From the NCBI RefSeq assembly GCF_954871325.1, contig NC_088779.1, positions 17,858,846-17,922,845 of the forward strand: DNA of 64,000 nt. The letters run 5' to 3'. The DNA comes from Gordionus sp. m RMFG-2023. Taxonomy: Eukaryota; Nematomorpha; Gordioida; Chordodea; Parachordodidae. The notes under the pieces are model-generated. The model saw only the letters and a program-made list of their open reading frames with translations, did no database searches and was not told the origin of the DNA. Positions 43,920 through 55,889 of the stretch are shown here, piece by piece. Each line of letters begins with the position of its first letter. The stretch's first letter is position 1. The translations under genes were made by a program, and so were the position numbers.

Positions 43920-46900
43920 GTGTACATAGAATTAAAGAGACAGGTTTAGATTATATTATAAATTTGGTTATCAGCCATTAAAGTCAAATAAAATTTCTGA
44001 ATAAGCTCCACCTTTATTAATTTTATATACATTTAATATAATACCACTTAGTTTTTATGCCACTGAATAAAGTTCTTTTAAAATATATTTCTATTTATTA
44101 TATGCTTTTTATATGACTTAGTATATAAAGAATATTTTTATCAAAATGATAATAACTAATAGGGAAATATATATCAAGCAAGGAACATAAATATATTCAA
44201 ACTAACAATATAATTCAACTACTTTCTCGTTCATCTGGCCATTCCCTCCAAATATTGCAAACTCCTCAAGGACAACTATTTTTGGATGGGCTTGGACGTG
44301 AAGGCCCTTCATCATATAATAGTTTGTTTTTATATATTATTCAATAAATTTCATAAATTATTAATTAGGAAAAACATTATATATTAATCTTTTTAAAATT
44401 TAAATCTGTAATATATATAATTTAGTGACCTATTTAAAATTAAAATGAATATTTAATTTACATATTGAAAAGATTAATTTGCAAAAAAAATATTACATTC
44501 ATAGATTTTGTAACTTTGAATAATTTATTTCAAAAAAATGAATAATTATATCTTTTAAATAATAAAATTTAGTGAAAATTGAAAATTACATTTTTTATAT
44601 TTTTTTATTTCCAATATATATGTGAATGTGTTGCTGTAAAATACTATTTAAAAAAAATATTTATGTGAGCTAAGTAGATGTTTGAGAAAAAAAAATATCT
44701 GCTCAGATAGATGGATTAAACAACAACAAAAACATTCATTTTTGATTTTTTAAATAAAGCATGTTATAAGATTTTATAAAAAAATATATTGAACATGTTT
44801 AATTAATAAACTCACTATATTTGGTAAAATCTAAAATATTCCTTGCAAAGCAGCTAATAAGTTTTTTTTAGTTTATACCAAACTATGCATATTAAATTAA
44901 TAAACTCACTTGGTAAAATCTTAAGGCTTAAGTTTCTTTTAGTTTTTACCAGACTATATGGTTGAGGCTAAAGCCTGATTTCATGCTCATGGACCATGTT
45001 AGAGGTTAGCTTAGAGTCAACAAAGATAAGGGTTAATATTAAAATAGTTGAGGGGAAATACTAATATTTATATATAAGAATATTCCCATTTACCATAATA
45101 ATCACTCAGATATGCCAATCTCCTAAATTTATTTTCTATAGCAAAAAACATGACTAAATCTTCAGTCAAATATGGTTAAGTCTTAAAATCCCTCAAAATT
45201 GTCAAAAATTAAAATGATTATAATTTAATTTTTGTACATTATAAAAAAAACTAATGTCTCATATTTTATCACTGTTTTGTTTTGCGATATTTTATCAAAA
45301 TAAAAATTAATTCAGATTGTAAAATTTGAAAGCATATTGAAAATATTCTATTAAAAAATATTACGAATGTTGAACTAATAAATAATTTGATCTATTGACC
45401 TATTGTGCAGAAGATGCTAGTGTTAGTTTTGGCAAGAATCAAAGCATAATTACCAAATTTCATCTGAGTAATCTATATTTTTCACATGTTGTAATATATA
45501 AAATAAGACAAAATATTTTACTGCTTGATAAAATATTGGCAAATAGAGTGAAGGAAATTAAAAATTATAAAATGCATTGACTGAGCAGATATTTTAAATT
45601 ACATGCTGTAGCTTAATTTTTCTCCTTTAAATTTCAAGCTCTTTAATTATTTTCTTTTGTTGGAACATCCACAAATCATTGTAAAAACATTTTTATAAAT
45701 TACAGAAGCATATCATGGCTTGATCATAACTCTATGTGGAAATTTTGATCAAATGATAACATATAATGAGACAATGATAATCAACTTTTAGTAATAGAAG
45801 ATATGATGAAGATCATATGGGCTCAATAATTTATGAAACCATAATAAAATTTTCATATTGATTAGTTGTAGTATATAAAAAAAAGACTCATTATTTTCTC
45901 CAAACTATTATACATATATTGAAAAATTATATAACTATGATGACAATAATTATTAATGCATTCCTTGCTCAATAAATAAGTGTAAATGTGCTCAATATTA
46001 TCTCCAAACCATCACACAATATATAGAAAAAGATAGATTAATATTTTGATAATCAAGCCTCAACCCTGATACTATGTAATGTTGTATTTTCAGTTTCTCA
46101 TTCAAACACCGCCCGAGCGTTTTTTTTACTTAATGAATAATCATGAAGAAAATATTTTTTCTCAATTTGATTCAGTTTATTAGAAGCCTAATTAATGGTC
46201 AAACAGAATTTTAACATGAATTGCATTGATGTGATATAAATTTTTAAAGAAAGGATACTTAAATAAAATAGATTCATTGGTTAAATTTAAATATATAAAA
46301 ATTTATTTAATTTTTTAAAAATTTCGACTTGTAATATGATATGATTAATATTAAAACAAAGGTTGATAAATTCAATTTGTTATTTATTATAAGAGAAATA
46401 AATAAAGATCCCTACATTTGTAATTAGACAAAAATTTCATACAAACATGTTATATAACATATGATAATGCTTGTTTCGTATATTCCCGTTCAACAATTTT
46501 ACTCTTTAAAAATCCTCCAAACTGACTTAGGCTAGGATTGCTAATCGTCCTCTTTTAAGAGGCCATGCCTTTTGAGATGTCTAAAAATATGTCCGGTATC
46601 TATTTTAATTAAATATTATTACGGGAATAGTATTGTTAGAATTACGTCATTAAGTTTTGTTGTCTATATTTTTTCTCTTTAGCTATTCTCCTCATCATAC
46701 TTTTATTTACATTTAAATATAACTCTTAATCATTTGTAGTATCAAACAAAAACTTAAAAAGAATATCTAAAATGGATAAAAAATCCAAATACAATGAAAG
46801 ATAATTTATTAAATGTGAAGTTGCTTTGAATATTTTGACTCTAAAAGAATTGGTATGTTTCCAATAGATGGAAATTAAAAATGATCCCAAGTGTGGGCAG

Positions 46901-49900
46901 ATTTAAAAAAGTCTAAGTGTTTTGAAAAATAAAATATGTTATTACCCTAACCCCTTAATAAACTGATTTTATGCAGTTATAGTTAAATAAATATGTGATC
47001 AAGTATATTTTTTTTTATTATAATTTAATTTTAAGTTTACATAATGTAATTATAAATTGGTTTATAATTTATATATTATATTTGACGCAAGGTCTTTTCA
47101 CGATATACAAAGATTCCTTTAGCCACAAAATCACGTTGCATAATCAATTCAATTACATCGCCATTATTAATGGAGCGTTAACTATAATTCAAGGGGTTAA
47201 AAGTTAATTAGTATAAATATTTGTTTGGTAATAAAATGATCAGCCAAGGTGATACAAAAATATTTATAAAATTTAGCCCTGCCCTAATTTTTTATATATA
47301 TAATTGACTTAATCCTTAAGTGCTCCCCCCCCCCAATGATTTAAATTTTATAAATCAACTGATTGAAACATTTATTTTCATGATGTTCTTGTCCTAAAAA
47401 TAGCTGAGGCAGGCGCATCTTTAGATATATTTGGGTAAACTAGCACCCCTTTTTAAAATATAAGCACCCTATTTTCCCAAAATTAGCACCCTAGAAAAAT
47501 TTATTAGTTATCAAAAAATTACGGCAAAATTATCTGAAAATCGCAGGGAAACTACTATATTCATATGTACATCCTGGAATACAGTTCTCGTAAAATCAGA
47601 TCGTTTTTAAATTTTTTTGAAATATGCTATGTTATTTTTTCTTTCCTACAACCTAAATTATTTTTATATCTTTTCTGCAATATAGTTGGAATTTATAATG
47701 CTTACAATTTTGATAATATTGTAGAATTATATTATATAAAACTATATGATAATAAAAAAGATTTGTAAAGTAATAAAAATAATATTCATATCATATATTC
47801 ATATATTCACACAACCATACTAAACAAGGAAATCAATAATATAATAATAATGGATAATGATTATATATATCACAAGTGTAGATATATATAATCATTGTAA
47901 AATATATAATTAACGAATATATCATAATATATTACTTTATAAACATATATATATTTCCATTATGTCAATATTAAAAATTTATGTAAAATCATTCAATTAT
48001 AAATATAATTTCTAATTTACTACATTTCCCATCATCAATTGAATAAAACTAACTCTTTTCAACATCCATACGGTTTTTCATCATTTACCTTTTCCATTTG
48101 ATATAACCTTTTAGCCCACTCTTTTTCCCCAATCAAAATTTTGATCTCTCAACAGAGCATCAATATTGGCTGCTTTGGTACAATTACCTAGAGTATTAAT
48201 ATCCTTTTCCTTGAGTTATTGATCTCACCTAAAGAATCTATAACGATTCCCTTGTAAGATTGATCTCCCACTGGAGTATCCTTATCGATTCCATTGTATG
48301 ATTGATCTCCCTCCGGAGTATCCTTTAGATTCCATGGCCCATGACAACGTCTACATATCAGAAAATTTGATGGAGGTAAACTCCCCTACAAAATTTACCC
48401 CTACTCCCCTAAAAATATTCCATGCCCTTCGGCCGCGATAAACCACGATGCTATGTGATATTAATAAAAATATCTTGTTACCATTTATAATCTCACAAAA
48501 ATTTTATTTACATTCTTATGCTTATTTAGGCTAGAAAAAGCAATTAAATCTCTAATTCTTGCTAATAATCAATCGGTAATTGAAAAGCTGTTTGGACTAG
48601 TGATCTGCATCGGGCCTAATTTTTTAAGCCTGGCCCGCCCGAAATTTTTTTAAAAAAAGTATTGCCGGCCCGGCTCGGCCCGAACCCGAATTTTTTTTAA
48701 AAAAATTTACCGACCCAGCCCGGCCCGAATTTATTTAAATATAGAAACTAATCTTTATAATTACTCGACATATGTTATATGTCGTTTATTTTCAATAAAT
48801 AAAATCAAATATTATTATTTTACATAAAAAATTCAATATAAAATTAATAAATTTAGATATATTTAATACAAATTTTAAGGTCCGACCCGACCCGGCCCGA
48901 ATTTTTTAAAATATTAGGCACGGGCCGGGCCTAATTTTGCAGATCTCTAGTTTGGGCCACTTTATTGGGATTGATCATTGAATGAGAAGAAAATAAAATC
49001 TGGGAATATTCAATAACTTTGGATGTTTGCTAATTATTAAATAAGAATTTAATTAAAATTTGTTTACCTATTGAAAATCTTATTTTTAATAATAATATTG
49101 TATTTTGCTAAAATTTTAAATGATTTAATATATTTTTACTGAAATTTATTATAAAAATTAATCATATATAACCTCTATACTTTTAGAAAATTAACAAATA
49201 AAAATAAAATATTTTACATGTGAAATTGTAAAATATTATGGTAAAAAAGTTAATAAGAGAAGGCTTAAAATTCAAAAAGAAAAAATTTATAATTTTTTAT
49301 TATTTGCTAATAGACAGTTTAAAAAGAACAAAATTCAAGTCACAAACTACTCCCCAAAAATCAATACCTACCTACAAAAATTAATGCCTATCTCCTTAAA
49401 AAATATCTACCAGACACTGACCCATGAGGTCACCATTATCCTTGAATAGCCCACAAGGTCACCATTATGTTAGAACGGCTCAAAAGGTCACCATTATCCT
49501 AGAGCTGGCTAGAAGATCGCTTTCCGTTGGATGGCCCATGAGTTCACTATTATCTTAGAACTGGCCAAGAGATCGTTCATACTTGAATGACCCATGAGAT
49601 AATTCGTATCTCTTATTTATCCTCATCATTATAGCAACAATAGTTGCTACCTCATAGCCCACATAATTAATTTTTATTTCCTAATTTGAATGTCATCTTG
49701 GATTTGCTCCAGGACATTCATATTTCCAGTGTTATCGAATTAGATTGGAACCGATATTTAGTGTTTTTAAAATTTATTACATCTCCAACATGAAATATCT
49801 AACGAGTCACATTAAGCTTGCTTTTAAATGGCTCTATCAAGATTTTGTCCAAAAAATTATCCAAGTTTGGAGATTTTGCCCACAGATGGCAGAAAGGTTT

Positions 49901-52900
49901 TGACCACTATTGTCAAAATTTCGAGGCTATATAATAATATTTTGGCTAAAATCTTGATAGTCGTTTTTAAACATCGGCTAAATCGAGCCGTTTAACACCA
50001 CTAAATTCAGCCATAAACATTGTCCATATTTTAAATTAGATAATTAACTTTTTGGGAATATTATCATCAGTCTTTTTTGAATAGAAAATATTAATTTTAT
50101 GGCATTTATTCAAATATAGATGGTAAATAAAATCAATTTAAATATCCGTTATTGGATCAGCTTTATAGTAATATCTTATTGGATCGGTTAAAGGTTTGTG
50201 GATCGGCACAGCCCTAGTTTTTTAAAATAAAAATGTTAAAGTTTAGCATCCACTAAATATTTATATAATTACTAATTAAAAAACATACCAAACATGTTTG
50301 TTTTTTATACATTATAATTATTTAATGATACAAAGGTTGGTAAAGATAATAGATTATTTTAAATTTTTATTGTTTTATGAAAAAATCGATGCCACTTAAA
50401 ATCAAATTGAAGGATATGCCCCCCCCCCCCACCCACTAAGGCCATTTTTCCATTTATGAACATATTTCATGCTCGAAAATGTTGTTTCCTCCTTTTAATT
50501 AGTATGTCTAAAATACATAATGAGTTATGCAGAAATACGAGAAATGGTTATAATTTTTTATTGAAAAAACTAGATTATTGGAAACTTTATTGATTAATAT
50601 ATTGAAATAATTTTTAAATATAGGCTCAAACTGGTCCTATAGATCAATGCTATTTTAACGTTCGTGAGGTGATAGGCTCCAATTCTAAATACGTGGTTTT
50701 TGAGTCAGATAAAGAACCGGGAAGGTATATTGCCGTTAACTCATCCGGCAAAATTAAATCTCCCTTGACTACTTCATATGCTGATACGGAAGCCCATTTC
50801 GCAGTCAGATTAATCGTAAACTTTATGCAATTTATTCACTCATATTATCATTCAAATGAAATCTTTTTATGGCCAATATTTAGGGAATAATAACTATATT
50901 CATCATATTTAAATAATTAGGACACTATAGAAGTTTAGCTTATAAATGGTCATTATTTATAAAAACTAGTTACCTTTGAAAATATTTTTATACTTAAATG
51001 TTCTCAAAATTATTTATTTACAAGTAAAACGATATTTAACAGAAGTTTGCTTATAACTATCTTATTAATGTAGAAAAATGATTAATAATTATATTTAAAT
51101 AGGTAATATTTTAACATGACATTGTATTTGTATTGATATGATAGCATTCTCCTAATGACACAGATAGAAACTCTTACACGAAAAAGTAAAATCAATTTAT
51201 TCCTTCGACACTATCAATATTTTAGTGCAATTGAATCGTTCATATTGATTAAAACGACGGTGATAGTATAATAAAATATTATATATTTACATATAAAATT
51301 TAATTCTTTATTTCAATTTATTGTATTAATTCATCTCCGACTTTGGACACCTGAAATTTTAAGAATTATTTTTATGAAATAATATTATTTGATTTGATTC
51401 CATTAAATAAAGGAATATTTATAATTTACTTTAATCGAATAGCTGTAGTGCAATAGGCTTTAGCATTAAAAGGATGTTGTGTGATGGCTTTGCATAACAA
51501 GGTGATATATTTTTTATGTTAAGACTCCCCCTCCCTCCCAAAAAAAATTTTTTGGACCACAAACCTGGCCCCCAGAAAAATTTTTAGTGCCCAACTAGAG
51601 TAATCGCTACTTTTAAAAGTAGCGCGCTACCGCTATCGCTATTTGTAAAAAAAAGGTAGCTCGCTATTAGCTACTATTTTTAAAAAGTAGCTTTAGCTAC
51701 TTTTAGGCTACTTTTTATAAAAAATATTTAGAATTTTTTTTTTAGTAAATAATATATAAAAATCAAGATTTATAAATATTAAAATATAGTTAATTTTGAT
51801 TATAAAAAAATTTATGGTAATTTGTTGAATTTTAATAATAAAATCATTTCAATGTTATCATCCCCATGTCTAGAGCGATGATCAGAAAGTATATAAGTTT
51901 TGCCTTACTCAATAATCTCTCGACACTAGCACTTGAGGGCAAGGGAGTGTTTAATCTTATATACATTTTTTTAACATAAGATAGAATATCAAAAATACTC
52001 ATTTCAGTATTTTTTGACTTAAAAAAGGAATCCAGTGGATTTTCTATTATACACTCTTTTATTTCAAAAAAATTATTGTCGGATGTCTTCGATGATGTAA
52101 TTGGGCCATCTTTATTTGGGTTAAGACTATTCAACTTAGCCATGAGCCTATCGCGTTGATCTATAGCATCATGGGAATTGATGTATGGCCAGTTAAGTTT
52201 AAACTTTGGAAATCATAGCTGCCAAGACATTTTCATCACTGTAGAGGTTGGAGAATCTATGATGGATTATCAACCAAGGTCATTGGCTGAACTGTATCAA
52301 TTATAAAATCCACAATAACTTTATCAGTTAATTTCTGAGAAATATTGGTATTTGTATTATTAATTAATTTGGTCTGAATTGAATTAGTCTTTTTGGATGT
52401 AGATTCACCTATGCGAAAGTTATTTATAATTTCCTTAAAACTATTAGCATGAACAGTCTTATAAAATAAATATTATTATTTTATGTAAAAATGATAATTT
52501 ACCTTTAGGTGTTTCTTGAGGTTTTAGCTACTGGATTGATTTGATGAAATATTTTTTTTACATTTTAAACATATAAATTTGAAGCCAGTATTTGTTTTAA
52601 TATTTATCTTGAAAAATTTTTGAAATCTAGGGAATGGGAAAGTATTGCTATGAATATCATTTTCTTCCCTGGTATCTTCCATTTCATTAATATCATTGTC
52701 TGACTCTGAATCACTTTCAACGATTTGGATATCCATATGAGATGCCCTTTAAAATTATTAACAGGATTTAGGTTTATAATACAAATTGAAAATATAAATT
52801 ACATGAAAATATATTTCAATTTCAAAATTAAATAATAAATCATAAAAATTATAATTAATTATATTTAAATTTTCGTGCTTATACTTACATTCATTATATT

Positions 52901-53505
52901 TTTTAAAAGTAGCGCGCTAAAAAATTAAATAATTTCAAAAAAAGTAGCCGCTATTAACTATAGCTACCAAAAAGATAGCGCGCTCCTTAACAACTCTGCC
53001 ACAAACCTGGCTCCCAGAAAAATCTTTAGTCCCCAAAAATGGCCCCCATAAATCCCCCCTCCCCCCTCCCATTTAAATTTTTAATATATTATTTTTTAAA
53101 TAAATTTTAAATATTTATTCAAAAAACATGTCTAGTTTGTAAATTTCTTTCTATCCGGTTTTTTTTATCCAATAATAAATCATCATTTATTCATATTTTA
53201 TCATCTTCATATGTGTTTGTGTATGATATTATTAGGCGGTCACGTTTAAATTTTACTTATTTCAATGATAATTATTTTATTTATTATGGTTCAATCACAA
53301 TATTATTATTATAATATAACCAGTTATTTAAGCGGTGAATGAATTATGAAGAAAATACTGAGATATCAACAATTTTGAGCCAACAAATTAACCATAATAA
53401 AGTTACGTTTAATCACAGGTGATTCAAAAGTAGGCTTTTATCTTCGACAAAGAATATCAATTGAAATTTGTCGATCCAACTGCATATCCATACATGATTC
53501 ATTAA
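43700..53505 (+). CDS. Multi-exon protein with beta-trefoil-like repeats
   Basis: Proposed exons: 43700-43813, 43853-43919 (or to 43943), 44163-44321, 45411-45467, 47092-47195, 50624-50815 and, tentatively, 53434-53505. Phases agree at each junction (0, 1, 1, 1, 0, 0). The N-terminus is hydrophilic with a PPPY motif (KLPLPEIGPSAPPPYEAA), usual for WW-domain binding, and lacks a signal peptide. Three repeats of beta-trefoil type follow: LLSRSSGHSLQI...LFLDGLG...ITKFHL, ITLHNQFNYIAIINGALTII...CYFNV and YVVFESDKEPGRYIAVNSSG...AHFAV. Then LKFVDPTAYPYMIH starts another. The pattern resembles AbfB/interleukin-1-like trefoils, which bind sugars or protein partners. No function can be assigned. Exons 4, 5 and 7 rest on short matches, and the first intron would be only 39 nt. 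No AATAAA was seen close to the stop. Confidence 0.6.
44163..44321 (+). CDS. Beta-trefoil gene, exon 3
   Basis: Acceptor ACTAATAG|GG and donor AATA|GTTTGT bound 52 codons, phase 1-1. It encodes the first trefoil-type strand set (IIQLLSRSSGHSLQILQTPQ) and the turn LDGLGREG. Confidence 0.65.
45411..45467 (+). CDS. Beta-trefoil gene, exon 4
   Basis: A 57-nt exon between CTATTGTGCAG and CTGA|GTAATC, phase 1-1. It encodes DASVSFGKNQSIITKFHL, whose ITKFHL fits the closing strand of a trefoil repeat. Its small size makes it tentative. Confidence 0.5.
45468..47091. other. Intron of the beta-trefoil gene, nothing recognised
   Basis: AT-rich sequence without recognised repeats or exons. Confidence 0.45.
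47092..47195 (+). CDS. Beta-trefoil gene, exon 5
   Basis: Acceptor GACGCAAG|GT opens the frame in phase 1 and donor GGG|GTTAAA closes it in phase 0. It encodes LFTIYKDSFSHKITLHNQFN and then YIAIINGALTIIQG, the start of the second repeat. The polypyrimidine tract is weak. Confidence 0.55.
47196..48095. other. Intron of the beta-trefoil gene, nothing recognised
   Basis: AT-rich, with a 10-C run at 47325-47334. The open frame at 47565-47768 shows no family features. Confidence 0.45.
48100..48365 (-). repeat. SINE-body related units
   Basis: Read on the minus strand, units such as GGATACTCCGGAGGGAGATC and GGATACTCCAGTGGGAGATC alternate with AATCGATAAGG-type spacers. They resemble the internal units of the SINE at 22480-22630. 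No tRNA-like head was found, so it is a fragment or a local expansion. Confidence 0.6.
48598..48949. mobile_element. hAT-type MITE with near-perfect 8-bp duplication
   Basis: The ends TAGTGATCTGCATCGGGCCT and (minus) TAGAGATCTGCAAAATTAGG are flanked by GTTTGGAC and GTTTGGGC (one difference). The inside is rich in CCCGGCCCGAA words. It is 352 bp long and non-coding, and is a different family from the TAGTGTTG MITEs. Confidence 0.85.
49420..49650 (-). repeat. SINE-body related units, second locus
   Basis: On the minus strand GGGCTATTCAAGGATAATGG, followed by TGACCT, matches the SINE body near 22450-22480. The plus strand shows several diverged ~40-60-bp repeats of CCCATGAGGTCACCATTATC, with AAGGTCACC and CCAAGAGATC variants. 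It lies in the large intron before exon 6. Confidence 0.6.
49806..50003. mobile_element. TAGTGTTG-type MITE, left end degraded
   Basis: The right end on the minus strand is TAGTGGTGTTAAACGGCTCG. The centre keeps GAGATTTTGCCCACAGATGG and ATTTTGGCTAAAATCTTGAT. The left end is diverged beyond safe placement. Confidence 0.7.
50004..50623. other. Intron DNA, nothing recognised
   Basis: AT-rich with a 12-C run at 50419-50430. The acceptor of exon 6 ends at 50623. Confidence 0.5.
50624..50815 (+). CDS. Beta-trefoil gene, exon 6
   Basis: Acceptor TTTTTAAATATAG|GCT and donor ATC|GTAAAC bound 64 codons, phase 0-0. It completes repeat 2 (GPIDQCYFNVREV) and encodes repeat 3 (YVVFESDKEPGRYIAVNSSG... DTEAHFAV). 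This is the most convincing exon, with coding-like composition against an AT-rich background. Confidence 0.75.
50816..51595. other. Intron DNA upstream of a hAT element
   Basis: AT-rich. A CACAAACCTGGCCCCCAGAA segment at 51555-51594 recurs on the far side of the hAT element at about 52999-53030. Confidence 0.5.
51844..52143 (-). pseudogene. hAT transposase C-terminal dimerisation piece
   Basis: LPSSASVERLLSKAKLIY is the hallmark of the hAT C-terminal dimerisation region. DILSYVKKMYIRLNTPLPSS precedes it. The 99-codon frame is an isolated 3' piece of the gene. Confidence 0.8.
52524..52736 (-). pseudogene. hAT transposase N-terminal piece (BED-finger start)
   Basis: An acidic N-terminus (MDIQIVESDSESDNDINEME) leads to FKFICLKCKKNISS, the first Cys pair of a BED zinc finger. 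The frame stops soon after. An out-of-frame continuation carrying the LK...H part of the finger follows, so there is a frameshift or stop inside the finger. Confidence 0.65.
52998..53433. other. Flank of the hAT element, nothing else recognised
   Basis: It starts with the second copy of the ~40-bp repeat (CCACAAACCTGGCTCCCAGA) and C-rich tracts (53056-53070), then AT-rich sequence to the possible last exon. Confidence 0.45.
53434..53505 (+). CDS. Beta-trefoil gene, possible last exon
   Basis: After acceptor-like TCAAAAGTAG the phase-0 frame reads AFIFDKEYQLKFVDPTAYPY, MIH, TAA. The L-K-F...YP-Y-M-I-H pattern suits the start of a further trefoil repeat, so the gene may continue and this copy may end early. 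The next frame over is also open, which lowers confidence. Confidence 0.45.
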   Translation, partial: AFIFDKEYQLKFVDPTAYPYMIH

Positions 53506-53773
53506 GCCCCGCCGACCATATTTAAATATATTATTTTAAATTATTTTTTTAATTTCTCTTCTTATAATTATATAGAATATAGATATAGTATGTCAATTAT
53601 AATTTTAATATTCTTTTAAATAGTATTTTCATCATTGTTTTGTTTTATTTTTATAACTGTCCATTGAGGTTTTTTAAAAATGAAAGTGATAATATAATTT
53701 TTACTATCTTAAATCAATATTTGATTTGATGCTATTAGCTACCTTTTCGTGGGATTGGTTTAACAAAATTTAG

Positions 53774-53849
53774 GGATGCTGCAAAAGATGAAAACATAAT
53801 TTATTCTTCTGGACTATTTATAGCAATGTTTCAATCCTGGATTAAATAA
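53774..53849 (+). CDS. Possible terminal exon, unassigned
   Basis: After acceptor AAAATTTAG a phase-2 frame reads DAAKDENIIYSSGLFIAMFQ, SWIK, TAA, immediately overlapping AATAAA (53845-53850). The composition looks coding and the location suits the end of the beta-trefoil gene, but the phase does not match the preceding proposed exon, so it is kept separate. Confidence 0.35.
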
Positions 53850-53968
53850 AATAAAAACTTTTGTTATAATTTCTATTTTTTTTAATTTATCTAATGCATT
53901 GTATATTTTTTAGACATTTTAGAGTATCTTGTAAATATGCAGGTCATGTCTTAAGAGACTTTTAGACC

Positions 53969-55005
53969 AGAGGTGGACTGGTCATTTAAAAACATTTTGC
54001 ATCATTTATGAGAATTTTTAGGCTATTGGTGAAGTATTATTTTAATTTTCTAATAGAACTCTTAATTCAGAGTTTCCTCTCATAATTCAGTCGAAGCCTC
54101 TGGTCTTTTATCTCAATGCTTCAATATAAATTACATTATATTAGCCATTATAATTTATGAGATATAACAATAGATCCACGAAATAAGTATCTGCAGTCAG
54201 TAGGTATTAATCTATTGGATACTAAAAATTGTATTGATTCCACTATTAATATATTAAAAAATAAAAGAAACAATAATTTTTTTGATTTGATTAGAATTAA
54301 GGTTTAAAAACTTTTAGCAAAATTTAATCCCACTCCCCACAAATCATCAAGGGTACGTAAACGCCTAGTCAAAACCAAATAACAATTTTATTGTGAAAAA
54401 GACTCTAATTTGAGTTTTAAAAAGGATTTATTATGAAATTATTGATTACTTTTGTTTGTGTTAATCGTTTTTTAGATATTTACACAAGATGACTATAATC
54501 TTCTATCATGTTTTAATACATTGTCCACCTTTGACCCAGATTATTTTATATCGGATAAAATGACCCGAATTATTAAACTTAAATATGGAAACGTTACATC
54601 ATGAAATAAAAATCACTAAAGGATTATTAGCTGCAGAAGTTAAAGAGACACATAATTTTGAAAATATCCTTAATATTATGTATAAAAAAATATCATCATG
54701 CATTTAAAGAATTGTATAAATTCTACTCAACACATCATCTTTAGGGTACCAACGGTTTCTTGTGTGGTCTCTTTCTCTACAATAAAGAGAGTTCTATCTA
54801 GCACTGGAGGGTCGATGAAAGATCCACGTAAACAAAATTTAGTATTAATGGCTTTTGAAAAATAAATAACATAAAATTTATCCTTTAATTCATTTATGTT
54901 AAAATTTAAAAATAAAAATCGAATGCTTAATTATTTGTTTTATTTTAAAGGCCCCCTCATATAAGTAGCTGGTCCCCCTAGCTGAAAATTCCTGGCTACG
55001 GCCCT
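53969..55005 (+). mobile_element. hAT DNA transposon (ZMYM1/TTF-type), decayed
   Basis: The ends are AGAGGTGGACTGGTCATTT and (minus) AGGGCCGTAGCCAGGAATTT, the latter typical of this hAT group. Flanks TTTAGACC (53961-53968) and GTTAGACC (55006-55013) differ at one base, giving the expected 8-bp duplication. The 1,037-bp copy keeps three short coding pieces and has lost most of the transposase. Confidence 0.8.
54164..54865 (+). pseudogene. hAT transposase remnants (ZMYM1/TTF-type)
   Basis: Three disconnected pieces: DPRNKYLQSVGINLLDTKNC, then ILKNKRNNNFFDLI (54173-54307); FTQDDYNLLSCFNTLSTFDP (about 54479-54593); and VPTVSCVVSFSTIKRVLSST (about 54748-54866), the C-terminal dimerisation pattern P-x-S-x-x-x-x-x-x-FS-x-x-K-R. 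Stops and gaps separate them, so the copy cannot encode a working enzyme. Confidence 0.65.
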
Positions 55006-55889
55006 GTTAGACCGAAAAGTAATATAATTTGAATCAGTAATATTTTGAAGTATTGTTAATTTCTTATTCAAGTGATAAAAAAACTTTTCAAATTATACGG
55101 CATATGTACAATAATAAAACTTAGAATATATAATTAATAAATATCATATTCAAATAACGATAAGTTTTCAAATATAACAATTTTCATTGAGTGTTATCTC
55201 AATTTTTTAGTGGACAGATTTAAATGATAAATGGGTTCCATGTCTATTCGGCGAAACACTTTTTAGCGAAACTTTATCGCGAAACATAAATCACGAAGAC
55301 AATATAGCGAAAACTATTTAGCGAAATATAACGCGGCCTATTATTATTTTTTTATTTTTATTAAAATAATTTATATTTAATGTTAATATTTTATTTATCA
55401 ACAAATAAACATATTATTATGATATATATTTTTTATTTATATTATTATATTATGAAATAAAAAATGGATTACTTTTATTTGATATTTTTTTAATGAAAAA
55501 AATGATATGCTACTATTGTAAAATTATTTTTGTTACAATTTATTAGTGATTTTCACGAACAAAATTTTAAACAAAAAATATTTTTTGAAGTTCAAAAAGA
55601 TTTTTGAACATATTTTGATAAAAATTTTAAATCTTCTTCGAGGAATTCTTTTGTGAATTTTATTATAAATAAACAATCTTTTAGGTGAAATCTTTTATAG
55701 TTTTTTTTATCATTTTTGTATAATTATCTATTTTTTAAGTATAATAAAAGAGGTGGGTTTTCTAAATAATATTTTAAAAAATATTTTTATTTAACTTATT
55801 TATGTTATCTATTTTATATGATCTTTTTAAGGAAAATAATTTAATCTGACAATTTTTATATTCGTTATTGAAGATGTTCCTTAAAAAAT

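Larger units (their letters stand above)
51596..52997 (-). mobile_element. hAT DNA transposon, decayed
   Basis: The ends are TAGAGTAATCGCTACTTTTA and (minus) AGAGTTGTTAAGGAGCGCGC, with GTAGC/GCGCGCTA subterminal repeats on both sides. The minus strand carries BED-finger and dimerisation pieces. The middle of the transposase is largely missing. No convincing 8-bp duplication was found. Instead a ~40-bp direct repeat flanks it. It lies within the last proposed intron of the beta-trefoil gene. Confidence 0.8.
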
